Source: Thereva unica (lineage: Eukaryota > Arthropoda > Insecta > Diptera > Therevidae). Taken from it: a stretch of DNA of 64,000 bases. This document shows, piece after piece, positions 1 to 12,200 of the stretch; position 1 is the stretch's first letter, and each line of letters begins with the position of its first letter. Location: NCBI GenBank assembly GCA_949987705.1, contig OX465286.1, positions 11,885,092 through 11,949,091 on the forward strand, read 5' to 3'. Both the position numbers and the translations under genes were made by a program. A model generated the notes under the pieces. It worked only from the letters and a program-made list of their open reading frames with translations, ran no database searches and had not been told where the DNA came from.

Positions 1-212
1 ATGTCGTTTATAATTACACATGTATGTTTAATAACTTTTGTTAATTAGTTATACAATAATATACTTAATAACTTATACAGAAAATAATAATATCTAATCT
101 AACAATTCATAAATTTCTTATCAACATAAAAGAATATGATAAGATATAAGATTTTTTAAATGTTTCCAAAACGTTCTCCTTTTATCGTGTAGATGTCGCC
201 ATCTTAAATATG

Positions 213-778
213 TTCTTCCGTTGCATGAATTTCAAAATCTATGGCCTCGATTCCCAGATCCGGCGGCACGGAAGTGAGTGCGGATTTGACACTGCGATTC
301 TCAAATCCGCAGTCGCGGATTCAATTAAATCAAAAATTCGGAGTGAAGACTCACACGATAATAAAATACCCGATGTCAGATTATCTGAGGCGCACTTGTG
401 GTTTCAAATCCGCAGAAAATTTGTTGCGGATCACACTTTTAAAGTGCGGAAAATATCAAAAAGAGATTCGCGGTTGCGGATTTGAGAATCGCAAAGTCTC
501 AAATCCGCACTCACTTCCGCGCCGCCGGATCTGGGAATCGAGGCCAAAAATTCGAAGTGAAGACTCACACGATAATGAAATACCTGCCGATGTCGGATTA
601 TCTTAGGCGCATTTGTGGTTTCAAATTCGCAGAAAATTTGTTGCGAATCACACATTTTTAAAGCGCGGAAAATGTCAAAGAGAGATTCGCGGTTGCGGAT
701 TTGAGAATCGCAAAGTCTCAAATCCGCACGCACTCTGGGAATCGAGGCCGTAGATTTTGAAATTCATGCAACGGAAGA
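213..778. mobile_element. MITE with ~45-bp terminal inverted repeats and an internal duplication
   Basis: The two ends are inverted copies (213-257 and 733-778; both read TTCTTCCGTTGCATGAATTT going inwards, apart from small differences). No transposase is encoded. Inside, 333-531 and 547-733 are direct copies of each other, and the segment 241-330 pairs in inverted orientation with 465-545. No clear target duplication was found, so the superfamily is unknown. The short open frames here are repeat sequence, not genes. Confidence 0.75.
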
Positions 779-1761
779 ATAAATAATAAATAAATAAATA
801 TAAATATAATTGGAGTGTCTGTTTGTGATTTGAAAATAATTGTGTTTTTTGTTAATTTCATATGGTTATTTATATGATTTTAAAATGAAATCACGCATTT
901 TTAAAAATTTTGTCTGTCTGTTTGTTCGGCCTAATCTCGGACACGGCTAATCCGATTGGGATGGCACTTTCACTGGAAGATTCAGTAATTTGGCGAGCAT
1001 ATTTTAGGCTATTTATATACACTATATATTAGCTCCACCTATATGTATGTATGTAGCCAAATCTTGAAACTTGCTTTTTCCTAATTCCATATAACCAATC
1101 AACTTCAAATTTGGAACACATATACAATTCAGGTGACAATGCAATCTGACCATTTTGTAAAAAAAAATCAAGATGGCGGTTCCAAAATGACGACCGAATT
1201 TCGTAATTGTGCTCCTCGACCTTCGATATGGGTATTAAATGAAAGCGTATGACAAGTAGAATACACAATAAGCTATGTGGCGTTATTCAAAATTCAAAAT
1301 GGCGATCAATATAAAATGGCGGACTACTTTTTTCCTGACAACCCACTCGATATGGGGGTATCAAATAAGGCGCTAGCAATAAGTTCCGGTGTTAATAAAA
1401 TAACAAATAACAGTCTCCCGATAAGACCAAAAACTTGAACCCATAATCGAATAATCCAATTCTAGGCCTCAAAAAGCCCTATCTAAATGTTTAGGTTCGC
1501 CAAAGTTGACGTAATATATAAAGCCTTTTTCTTTTTGTTAGAACTTGTGTGGTGTTAGGGCTGCCTATGGTCCGATATGTACTTAGGCACCAATGAATAG
1601 CTCTTTGAGATTTACAATTGGAATGAAATTATAGGGTGCAGACCGACGACCTGCCACAGAGCTCAGAGGTTGCTATTATGAACCGACTACAAACGAAATC
1701 TCTTTGCTATTGGTAAATCAACCATGTAATAACCGGAACATAATACTTATTAGACAGGATA
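779..1761. other. No gene; degenerate interspersed repeat
   Basis: Around 900-930 lies a (GTCT)n-rich stretch, and 1140-1400 carries the 'AAAATGGCGG' and 'ACTCGATATGGG' words typical of old non-autonomous insect repeats. Related wording occurs at 48590-49140. No coding signal was seen. Confidence 0.5.
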
Positions 1762-1980
1762 GCAAATAACACGGTATACAGAAACAAGGTAATGTAAAAG
1801 ACTGTATATCGTAAACGATATTTTAGTGCTGACGTCACGTGGCGCCCGCTTTCAATATAAAATCGAAACTGTTGTTGTTGTTTCTGCATTAGGGCTGACG
1901 TCTCTGGGCGCCCACGAAGCTGACATATTCGAAGCTGTCGTCTCTTTTACATTACCTTATGTTTCTGTATACCGTGAGCA
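1762..1980. repeat. Inverted repeat / foldback element
   Basis: The arms 1762-1801 and 1940-1980 are about 40-bp inverted copies (shared core ACGGTATACAGAAAC) that differ by small indels. The ~140-bp loop contains two imperfect direct copies of a GACGTC-containing segment. Probably a short non-autonomous DNA element; no target duplication was recognised. Confidence 0.5.
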
Positions 1981-3240
1981 AATAACAATGAAACACAGAG
2001 ATTCACATGAAATGCTGTGTACTGCGAGATATTGTTCTTTCAGTTGGTGAAAATACTAGGGATTATTACAGTTTGCCATTTCCACAAATAATCGGTGGGT
2101 CTGAAGATAATTAAAACAGAGAATATATAGAACACAATGAACCAAAGCTAAACAAAGAACAAACGCATCATCAACACCGTCAAAACGGGTGAATTTTTAA
2201 AGCCCACCAGGAGGCACTGGCATGACTTTGTTAACTAAACTCATATCGGGCAAAATAGGTGTAGATAAAAGGGTTACCGCAGCAGGGTTATTAGCAGAGA
2301 TTGTGGCAACGTTACTCACTCAAGCAAAAACATCTTATTCTATGTATATGATACCGATCGAAGAAGATCATATGGAAAATCCTGCGTCGAACAAATCTAA
2401 AAACCGCCACAAAGCTAAAGTTTTACAAGACTGCATGATGGTTGGCTGGGAATGGGATGATGTACTTTGGTAAATATAGTATAGTAGTAGATTGAAAAAG
2501 TAATTGAAAACATAAAATGAGAGTGCAATCGGAAAACTCAGAATTCAGTACTATTCTTCAACATAGAATTTAGAAAAATTTCGGAGATTAATGATAATCA
2601 TGACATTAAGCCGCAGGTTGCTCTTTGAAAGTTCGTAATAGACACGGGAATTTTGATGAGCGACATTTGACGACAACTAAGTCGACTCACTTAGTGTCGC
2701 AAACGTTATAATACTTAGAAGTGAAACATAGACCATCGTTTATAACCAAGCGTTACGGTGTATTGCTATCCTTGCATTAATATGCACATTTTCTATTGTC
2801 AGTGCCGTGCGAGCGGTATGACCAGCTGCTAAAACAAGAAACGACGAAACACGAAACCAGGAAACAGCAGCGGCCTTTTCAGGATCAAATCAGTAGTGGC
2901 CTCTTATAATGTTGCCAATGTTCGTCTCATACCCAAATATATTAACTCGATTTTTTTTATGGGCGCCAAATTGTGAATTTTTGGGCAATTTTTCAAAATT
3001 TTGAGTTCACCAAGGAACAAGTTCTGCACAAGGTCCCAATTACCTAGGAAAGTTATTTTCTATAGGTAACTAAAATTTTGTATGTACCCAAAATCATGTT
3101 TTGCAGATTTGTTTTTCATTTCATTATACCCTTATCTTATCCCGGACTATGCACACACAATTCTTTTTATTAAAAGGCGTTGCAACGCACGCGGGTTTTT
3201 GCTAGTATGCAATAAACTTGCATGAATAATACATATTTTG
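1981..3240. other. No gene recognised; old repeat sequence
   Basis: AT-rich sequence without a credible coding frame. At 3170-3205 the motif around 'GCACGCGGGTTTTTGCTAGT' is the reverse complement of a motif near 43534-43570, so both places carry the end of one interspersed repeat family in opposite orientation. Confidence 0.4.
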
Positions 3241-4393
3241 TAGAGATGCGCCGAATATGGGTTCAACCGAATACGAATATTCGGTCAAAAATGTACCGAA
3301 CCGAACATTCGGCCAAATTATTCGGTTAGGTTTTACGCTATAAACAGGGGCCAGTTCACGCAATTCGACGTCGACTGAAAACGACGCTTTAAATGTCGTT
3401 TTGGGTTCACGCAAGTCGACGTTTTATGTTTGTCGTTTTAAAAGTGTCGTTAATCTTCTCGACGCCAGATTTGGCGTCGAATTCATTTATTGTTGTATTA
3501 AAAACGAGTTGTGGTGCCAATTAGAGCAGAGCAGAAATAATTTTACACAAAACTTTTTACAGTTCTGAACGAGCGAAATGCAATAAAAAAAGGAAAACTG
3601 TTAGTTGAAAAATAACAATTATAACTACTCCAAGAAGAGTTAGATGTACAAAAATAAATTCAGAGTTGAGATTTTCCAATATTATTATGAATTTGTTTAA
3701 TTAATTAATTTAATTACTCACATTATTGAAGTTTTAGTATTATTTGCAACTTGTCCCCCTTGTGGATAATGTGAAAAGTGCAGCGGTTTCATTGGATTTT
3801 GCATACCTTTAGGAGAAATTATTTTGGGAAAACGACATTCGACACGTCGACTTACGTGAACCCTCTCTACGCACATGAGTCGACTGATTTGCAATCCCAG
3901 TTTCAAACTGGTTTCACCATTATCACGCAATCGTTTTGCAACCAAAATGAAACCTTGTCCACACACAAGCGCAACTGATTTTTGATAAATCGGTGTTCTG
4001 AGCTCACGAAAATTTTGCTAAATAAACTCTGACATGTACAGATGCAATCACGCAACTGAAACTGGTGGCATTTCCAAGCGTTGCATTCGGTGATAGACAA
4101 TATAAAAGTTTGTATATACGAATGCATGCAACTGCAACGCAAATGTCGGTCTGCTTTGCACTTTTTCTGTATTGCCGCATTCGACATAGCACACACATAA
4201 TCATACACTCGTTACTTAGATTTTTGGGTTATGTTTAAAAGTCGGCAATGAAACTACGCAATTAGATGTTGGTGGCAGCTCTCCGCATATCATGGAACCG
4301 TTGAATGCGTCGCAGGTACGCTTGTCTGTCACTAGTTTGATATTGCTTCCGTATGGCAAGAACAATCGCACTCGCACGCAAGCAGTTGCAAAC

Positions 4394-5262
4394 TGATAGG
4401 TAGCCCTAACAAGGCATCTTGCCGGCTTAACCGGTTAATGATAGGGTACCAAATTTCCGCTTAGGTGGGGTCTTCATCTAGCGGTCGGTGCATCTCCTTG
4501 TTCACCTGATAGTCTGGTAGTTGGCGTCACAGCCTTTGTCGGCTGGTCAGTGGGATTCACTTGTTTCAGGAGGCATAACACTACAACAAGACTGTCTCTC
4601 GCTAGCCCTGACGGTTTTTTTTTTTTTTTTTTTTATGTGAAAGACTAGAGTCACAGGAAACGCCCTTTATACTGTGTCGACAATCTATTTTCTTCATATA
4701 GAGTGCAATGTCGAACAGCAGCTCTAGTCGGGGAAGGAAGGAACTGTCACAACCTACCAGCGATATTTTTGCAGTCCACCTACTCCCAACCATTACTGGC
4801 GACTTTGTCATCGGGGCATCGAGAGACAACTCGCTGGAGTGTTATGCCTCCTGAAACGAGTTGAATCACATCAACCAACCGATGACATGCGCTTTTGGTG
4901 AAGCGGGGAAGCGCTGACTAAGGCTATGACAGAAGGAATCAGGAATGAAAAGAGGGAAGAAGAAAGAAGGAAAGTTATGTAGGTGGGAAAGTGGAAAAGG
5001 CGAAGGACCGTGGGGCTGGCCGGGATTCGAACCCGGGACCTCTGGGATAGTAGCCAGACGCCTTACTCACCCGGCTGTTAAAAAATAGCTGCAGCGAGGC
5101 TCACTGTCTTCTCCTTATGCATCCGCCAGACTACCCTTAACCTTTCATTTTCTTTTCCTATTTTCAGGTCAAGCTTACTACTATACGCCATGAGTTGAAC
5201 GCGACATGACGGTCTAGTGGTACAAAGGGTGATTCCTGAGCTTGACCATGTCACATAAAAAA
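4394..5262 (+). mobile_element. SINE (+), interrupted by a second SINE
   Basis: Comparison with X2 shows that everything between 'CAAACT' (4388-4393) and 'AAACTAGT' (about 5258) is inserted, with a possible AAACT duplication. It ends with the tail GTCACATA plus poly(A), on the + strand. The part 4395-4610 is clearly homologous to 38866-39055 (opposite strand). It is split by the minus-strand SINE at 4616-5080. Confidence 0.6.
4616..5080 (-). mobile_element. tRNA-derived SINE (-)
   Basis: Read on the minus strand, it starts with a tRNA-like head (5008-5078) that contains a consensus RNA polymerase III B box, GGTTCGAATCCCGG. It continues through a ~350-bp body and ends in CACATAAAAAA (poly-T at 4616-4634 on the + strand). 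It is closely related along its whole length to 58446-58877. The body shares a ~50-bp core (around GTTATGCCTCCTGAAAC) with the SINE it interrupts. Confidence 0.8.
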
Positions 5263-5560
5263 AAACTAGTTTAATATCGGTCTCGTTTCTGTCGACTCGT
5301 GTGTGGACTCTCAATTTTTTTTATTTTGTGTAATTTTTGGTTTTGTGAATAAATATGGTTACACAAAGAGGTGTTTGCTTCATTTACAAATACTATCTAT
5401 CTACGGTTCCAGAATAAAGCCTCTTTAATATATGTAACTCTTAAAATAATACTATTTAAATATTCGGTAATTATTCGGCAAACTAACCGAATATTCGGCC
5501 GAATACGAACATTAAAAAATACGCCGAATATACCGAATACGAATATTCGGCGCATCTCTA

Positions 5561-6201
5561 TTATAGTCGTACTTTGCATTTCGAACAAAAAACATCTGCC
5601 CCCCCTAGAATAATCTTCTAGTTACGCCCATGCATCTAACACATGCATGTTGCTTTTATTTCAGGTATACTTCATTCTATGGCTACCTGGAAAATCTTAA
5701 CACAAAAACAAAATAGAGTCCTGTTCATTTAGGGATCCTTGTAGGGAGATATAATCCTTGTAGGGGAGATATACAGCCCTCTTACCCACCATATATAGAT
5801 TAAATTTGGCTTGGTGTTAGAAGTATAAAGAAAGTGGCTTTCTTTAAAACCATGCTAGAATTTTCTTTCATACTAACACATTGCAGTTCAGGTATAATAA
5901 TAAAAAACAAAATAAACAGCTCTATTTTCCTATATTATTGAAGTGCAAATACATTTCGTAAAAAGATTCAGGTGTGCTTGAGCTTTGAAGTTGAGATGAA
6001 ACTCTGATATATGTTGTTTTACTTTTCTTGATATGTTCTTCTAACAAAATTATTCGACGACAACTTTGACTTTGCTTGGCGGATATACACAAACAAAGAG
6101 ACCGTACAAAGAGACGCCGGCGGTGTTTATCGGGCGACACATATTTACAGTGAAATTTTATAAAATAATAATAAATATTCAATTAAAATTAATATAATAA
6201 A
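5561..6201. other. Upstream region of wls; promoter not resolved
   Basis: No coding frame. A C-rich remnant at 5600-5625 looks like the end of an old DNA transposon. The last ~120 bp before the wls start are GC-richer at 6090-6130 and then AT-rich, ending in AATAAAATG, a favourable fly start context. An initiator-like ACAGTG occurs at about 6149. No TATA box can be assigned. Confidence 0.35.
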
Positions 6202-9200
6202 ATGTCTGGAACAATATTAGAGAATTTAAGTGGTAAAAAATTAGCAATATTAGTGAGTTGCTTGCTAATATGTCAAGTTATATGCTTCCTTATTGGTGGA
6301 TTAATTGGTATGTGAAGAAAATTGTGTTTACCCTTTATTTATTTTTTTGTTTATTCAGTTCAGTTTTAAATAAATAAATAAATAAACGCGTGAATATAAC
6401 ATAAATAATATTGATTATAAATAATACTAAATAACTACAATATTTCTTGTTTTTGTTTCTTTTTTACAATCTAGCCCCTGTGCCAGCATCTCATCAAGAA
6501 ATCTTAGGAATGATATGCAGGGATATTCCAGGATCACAAAATGATACATCAGTTTGGCTTTATACACGTGGAATTGGTAAATGTGATGATATTACCACAG
6601 AGGATATTGAAAAGCATGATGTTAAAATGGCCAATCAGATAGTGTTTGTTTTTCAGGTAAATTATGTATTATTTAATATGGTACAAGCTTTTATTAACAA
6701 TAATAAAAACAATTCTTGGTAATGTAGATGCCTCTACCAAGAGAAGGGCTTGTACTTGACTATTCTCGATGGCAGCAAAACCTTATAGGTGTTCTTCAAG
6801 TTGATATAGCATACGATTCGAATGTACTTGTAGGTAAGTAGGAAGATTTTTTTTTTGTTTAACCCTCACGAACTTGTCGAATGTCTTGAGCACCTTTCCA
6901 GTGTGTATAAGAACATATTGGTTGGAGGTGACTTTAATGTTAATCTATGGAAACATTCAACCTTACATGCATTCTCTTGGTTTGGAGGTAATTAACATGC
7001 TCTCCACATATTTTAATTGTAGAATATCCTCTTTGCTTGATATGTTTCAAACAAACGACACTAGCTCTATTCTTTTTAAAAACCAAATCTCTCCACATAG
7101 TTATTTGGATCATGATATTATATTCGCATGCTATAGCTTTAATGTCGATCCTCCTTCCATGAAAACAATTACTTATCGTGACTTCTCTAATATTGATCAG
7201 AAACTTCTTAGCCAAAGATGTCTTTACCTACCCTGGACCAATATCTTCACATTGGCTGAGGTAGATGAAAAAATAGATGAGTTTAACAGGATATTCCTTG
7301 ATCATTACGATGAATTTGTGCCCCTAAAAAGTAAATCTTTATCAGCTAAATCTAAACCTTGGTTCACTGCGGAAATTAAATCGCTTATTATTGAAAGGGA
7401 GTTCGTCTATCGTTGGTCCTTAAAAGTAAAAACTGCTACAGCAAAAAGATCTTTTAAACGTCTTCGTAATTTGATTGTAGCAAAATGAAAGAAGCCAAAC
7501 GCGATTTTTACTCCCGAAAGCTTGACCCATCCCAATCCGTGAAAACTGTATGGAAAAATCTGCGCATTTTGGATGTCCACTCTAAAAATGAAGCTGCTGC
7601 TAACAACCTAAGTCCCGAGAGTCTTAATCAATACTTTATATCCAACCAAGCAGCTGAGCATGTTACAATCTCTTTTATAGATTCATCTGATGGCTTCAGC
7701 TTTCGTTGCGTTGATTCTCTTGAAGTTATCACTGCTTTAAATTCTATCAAATCTACAGCCACTGGTAGTGATAATATTTCACCACGATTTCTAAAAATGA
7801 TAATTCCATGTTTGCTGCCTACTCTAACACACATATTTAACTCGTGCCTTACGGTATCGAAGTTTCCCACTTTGTGGAAGCATGCATTGATTACTCCCAT
7901 ACCCAAGTGCCCCTCTCCTGCTATTCCATCTGATTTTCGGCCTATTAGTATTCTTCCCTTCCTAGCAAAGGTCTTTGAAAAACTGATTGCAACTCAAATA
8001 CTTGAGTACTGTTAACGACTCCATTTTATAAATGTATGAAAATCTGGCTTCCGCAAACATCACAGCTGCGAAACTGCACTTCTTAAAGTCACAAATGATA
8101 TTCGCAATTCTCTTGATGAACATTACATTTGTTGTATGTTGCTGCTTGATTTTTCGAAAGCTTTCGATAGCGTCAATCACTCTTTGCTCTTGCATAAACT
8201 CTCCTCCCAAGTATCTTTTTCTTCAACTGCTCTTAAACTTCTGCATAGCTTTTTAACAAACCGCTCACAAAAAGCTAAACTCGGCGATTCTAGTTCCTCC
8301 AATTCTTTACTTAACTCTGGAGTTCCTCAAGGTTCTATTCTTGGCCCACTTTTGTTCAGCGTTTTTATTAATGATCTTCCCTCTAGTAATAAAGCATTCT
8401 AAGGTTGATAAGTATGCAGATGATGTGCAGCTTTATTTCTCTTCGCCAAAAGATCAAATCCATAATTGTGTGGAGAAGATTTCGGCAGATTTGCATAATA
8501 GCCCTAACTATAATGATCTTAAGACGACATAAGATTCTTCGTCAAATTCTCTTAAGACTGGTTAATTATCTGTCAAATCGTAAGCTCAGCTATAATAGCC
8601 TTAAGACGTTTTGACATTTGTAAAAGGTAAACAAACCGAGTCTGGGAAAGCGTCAAAAAAAAAGGAAATTAACAATAGTTTTAATGAAGAACTGATTGAA
8701 TTAGTTCAAAACTGTTTTTTTTATTGTCTCTATTTATTTTTCTTACACAACACGATCTAGGTTTTCTTTTTCTTTTTTTCACATCTTCTACCGATTTCAC
8801 TAATAACGCCAAATTATTTAATAACTCCAAATTATCCATTTTGCAAAAAAACGTTTTCTGCAACTAGAAACACTGAAGAAAATTACACTTTTCTTATGAT
8901 TGCTTAAGATTTGTACGCTCGTTACCGTACATTAAAGACTTGACGAAAGATTGGAAAAGTTAACGAAAGATTGCTTAAGGCCATTATAGTTGGTATTATG
9001 ACATTTCATAGGAGCGTAAAAAATCTTAAGGTATCTTAAGACCATTGTAGTTAGGGCTAATGTCTCAGCACTGAATTTGCTACAGCTAAACCCATCGAAG
9101 TCACATTGTATTTTCTTCTCACACTCTTCCATCTCTCGAACTGACCTTCCAGTAATTTTCTTAAATGGAGTTCCTCTCGTTCGCGTTTGTAAAGTAAGAA

Positions 9201-12200
9201 ATCTAGGGATTAAAGGTGCACTTCTCAGCAGGGCTGAGAAACATTTACCACTGCAGTCGTGGCTCAACTGAGACATACAAACATAAAATATTAGATAACA
9301 TATAAGATCACAAAACATCAAACAGAGAAGCATGCAAAAACAAAAAGGGAGTGGGGCAGGAAGTCACGCCAAATTGAGAAGTGTCCTTTTAAGGATAGCT
9401 TCACTACTTAGCAGGCTAAACACACTCCTATATTTGTTAGTATTTATGAGCATGCGATTAACCGGTTCGAACATGCCATAATTAGTATTAGAGGAATAAA
9501 TGTGCAGGAGAGGATCATCTCTCAGGTTGTAGTTATTCACTCTAAAAGACGTGCGGCTTCTTAAGAAATCTGAGTCCACCTTATCATTCAGCCGATGAAC
9601 GAATATAACGTCAGCGACCTCGCGACGCTTATGGAGAGAGCTTAAGTTAAGTAATTTAAGTCTGCTCTCATAAGGTTGAGTGCAAACCTGACAAACTTCC
9701 TTTGAACCGATTCGATTCTACTAACATGGGAGGAGTAGTAAGGCCATATCAGGGAGGCGTATTCAAGCAAAGGCCTAGCCAAGGACACGTACAAGTATTT
9801 AGTTATGATAGGGTTGTTGAATTCCTTGGACCATCTTTTTATAAATCCCAGGACTGAATTGCCCTTGGAGGAGATATAATTGATGTGGGTGGAGAAATCC
9901 AACTTACTTTCTAACCTAACCCCTAGATCGATTACAGAGTTAGCGCGGGAGACCTTGTTGTCGAAAAAAGTATAGTCATAAATTATAACACCACGTTTCC
10001 TATTAAAAGTCATGATCTCGCATTTACTAATATTAAGGACCAGGTTGTTGTTGGAACACCAAGAATAGAAGGTGTTTAGGTCTTCTTGCAGAAGTTTGCA
10101 ATCCTCTATACTCCTTATGTGGCGATACAGTTTGATGTCATCAGCGTAAATAAGGATTTTACAGTGCCTTAACAGGGTAACAATATCGTCAATTGATAAA
10201 ATAAAAAGAAGAAGGCCAAGATGACTGCCTTGCGGGACACCAGAGGACGCTTCGATGTTTTTAGATTTGAGTGTGCGGAATAGAACCGGGTAGGTTCTGT
10301 CGGCTAGGTACGACTGGAACCATACCACAAGGGAATGCGGAAAGCCTAATTTCTTTAGTTTAAGAACTATAATAGAGTGGGAGAGCTTGTCGAAAGCCTT
10401 ACTGAAGTCTGTATAAACACAGTCAGTTTGGCAACCAGTGACAAAGCCTCGATTGTTCTGAATAGTAGTATGACCTGCTGCGACCACGTCAATTTCGTTA
10501 TTGGAAAAACATATGGACTCTTGTCCAAACTCAGATATCACTGTTGGTTGCTTGAAACGGCTGTCCGTTTGAATTTAGTGAAAGCCTTACTTCTACCTCT
10601 TCTAATGCATGGCCTTTCTATTTTCCCTTTCTCTCGATTGTTCTTGCGCTAGAAAGCTCGAACTAGCCTTTAACGACTGTGTTCGTTTTGTTTATAAGTT
10701 ACGCCGCTTTGACCATATTTCACCCTATTTTGAATTCGGTTTTGGGCTGCTCCCTTAATGATTATCGCTTTAGGCTTTTGCGTCTATTTCACGATATTCT
10801 ACATCAGCGCAAAGTGGGCTGTATACAATCTTAAATTTTGTTATAAAGATATTCTATATGTAGTCTTAAATTCTAGGGGCTGGTCCTTGTATGAGTCTGT
10901 TTAAAATTGTAATTAGGGTTTCCGTCTGTTCCTTGTTCGTATTCAGTATAGGTATGTTGTTGTTATATTCTATATATTGTCGTAATATGCGAGTAGCGGT
11001 AGGACAGTCAATGAAGAGGTGTCGTGCTGATAGAGTTTGCACAGGGCAGTAGGGACAAGAAGGTGGGACAGCTCTCTCGAAGATGTATCTTTTAACGGCG
11101 AGGAAAAGTCCGAGCCTTAGTCTTGTATACTGAATCCCCAACGATTTGGGTAGATATGCCCTTGGGGTGTTGCAATTTCCTTCTAATGCGCGGCTAGGGA
11201 GGTGCTGCTTCGGTTCCAGTTACGTTGTTTTTTGTCGTCCATTGTTTGTCGCGCTTTCTTCCGTACCGATGCAAAGTCAGGTGTTCGTACTTCTGTTAGG
11301 GGTCGTATATGAGCTTCTTTTGCTTCCCTGACTGCGTATTCGTTCCCACTTATGCCCATGTGTGCGGGGCACCAAATGAGCCGTATGTCCTTGTTACTTA
11401 CTATCTGTCTTATTTGTTCTACTGTTGGGTGTCTGTTTTTTAGGTTCCTGATTGAGTGAAGTGCGGGGAGCGAGTCAGTTATGATTATAGCAGGTTCTGA
11501 ACTTTCTGCAAATAACCATGCTTTGTATATGGCTGTTGTTTCCGCGATATAGATTGAGGTCCAGCCTGGCATTCTTCTTAGACTCAATACGTTTCCCTCT
11601 CTATTCACTACCGCGTAAGATATCTGATCTGTCATTTTAGATGCGTCTGTATAGTATTGTTGCTGTACTTCTTGTTCTTGTATTAGTCGATTGAACTGCT
11701 GTCTTATAAAAGGACTACTGTAATTGTTGTATTTTGTCATTTCTGTGTTTATTCGACATTGCTTACATAACCAAGGGGGTGTTGGACTTGTTCGGTTCTG
11801 TGTTTGGTTAGGGATGTAAAGTAAGTCTGATGGAAGTTTCTTCAGCTTCAGCACGAGGGCCGATGGTTTTCTGTATTTTTTCATTTCAGAGTGGAGTATG
11901 TTCGTTATGGTTTGGTGCAGTGGAGCTTGGAAATGGTGCATGTTTTTAAGGATTACGGTAGCCGTTAATTCTTCTGTTCGTTCCGTAATGGTAGGTAGAC
12001 CGGCCTCGATCAAGAGAGCTTCGATCGGCGTCGTAGGTAATGATCCAAGAGCAATGCGTGCAGCCTGGTTAATTGGCTTTTGGGCTCTTTCGAGTGCTGT
12101 CTTTGTTCCATATCCGTATAAGGTCAGTCCGTAGTCCACTTTGCCAATTATTATTTGCTTTGCTATTCTTATGGCTAGGTTTATTGGTGGTCCATGATTT

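Larger units (their letters stand above)
3241..5560 (+). mobile_element. hAT-like non-autonomous DNA element, copy X1
   Basis: Both ends read TAGAGATGCGCCGAATA inwards, followed by dense subterminal repeats of CCGAATATTCGG. A second copy (X2) lies at 44142-45238 in opposite orientation and aligns along both termini and the interior. No transposase frame was found. The interior was later hit by a SINE insertion at 4394-5262, because X2 is continuous across that point. No clean 8-bp target duplication is visible, so the hAT assignment rests on the TIR style only. Confidence 0.7.
6862..10845 (+). mobile_element. Jockey-like non-LTR retrotransposon, decayed and interrupted
   Basis: In wls intron 3, same strand. 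The 5'-truncated copy begins in the AP endonuclease domain (GGDFNVNL near 6930 and a DHDII motif near 7110, in different frames). It continues through the EN-RT linker into the reverse transcriptase: [18 protein letters not shown] at about 7940, [14 protein letters not shown] at about 8140, [14 protein letters not shown] at about 8320, KYADDVQLY at about 8410. Several frameshifts and stops make it inactive. It is broken by a MITE (8500-9058) and by a minus-strand LINE (9213-10461), after which the RT C-terminal part resumes ([19 protein letters not shown] at about 10485). The 3' end is near 10845. Confidence 0.85.

Noticed and set aside
6202..6722. Reading the 6447-6722 frame as an independent gene
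   Set aside because: Its middle is wls exon 2 (6475-6656); the rest is intron read-through.
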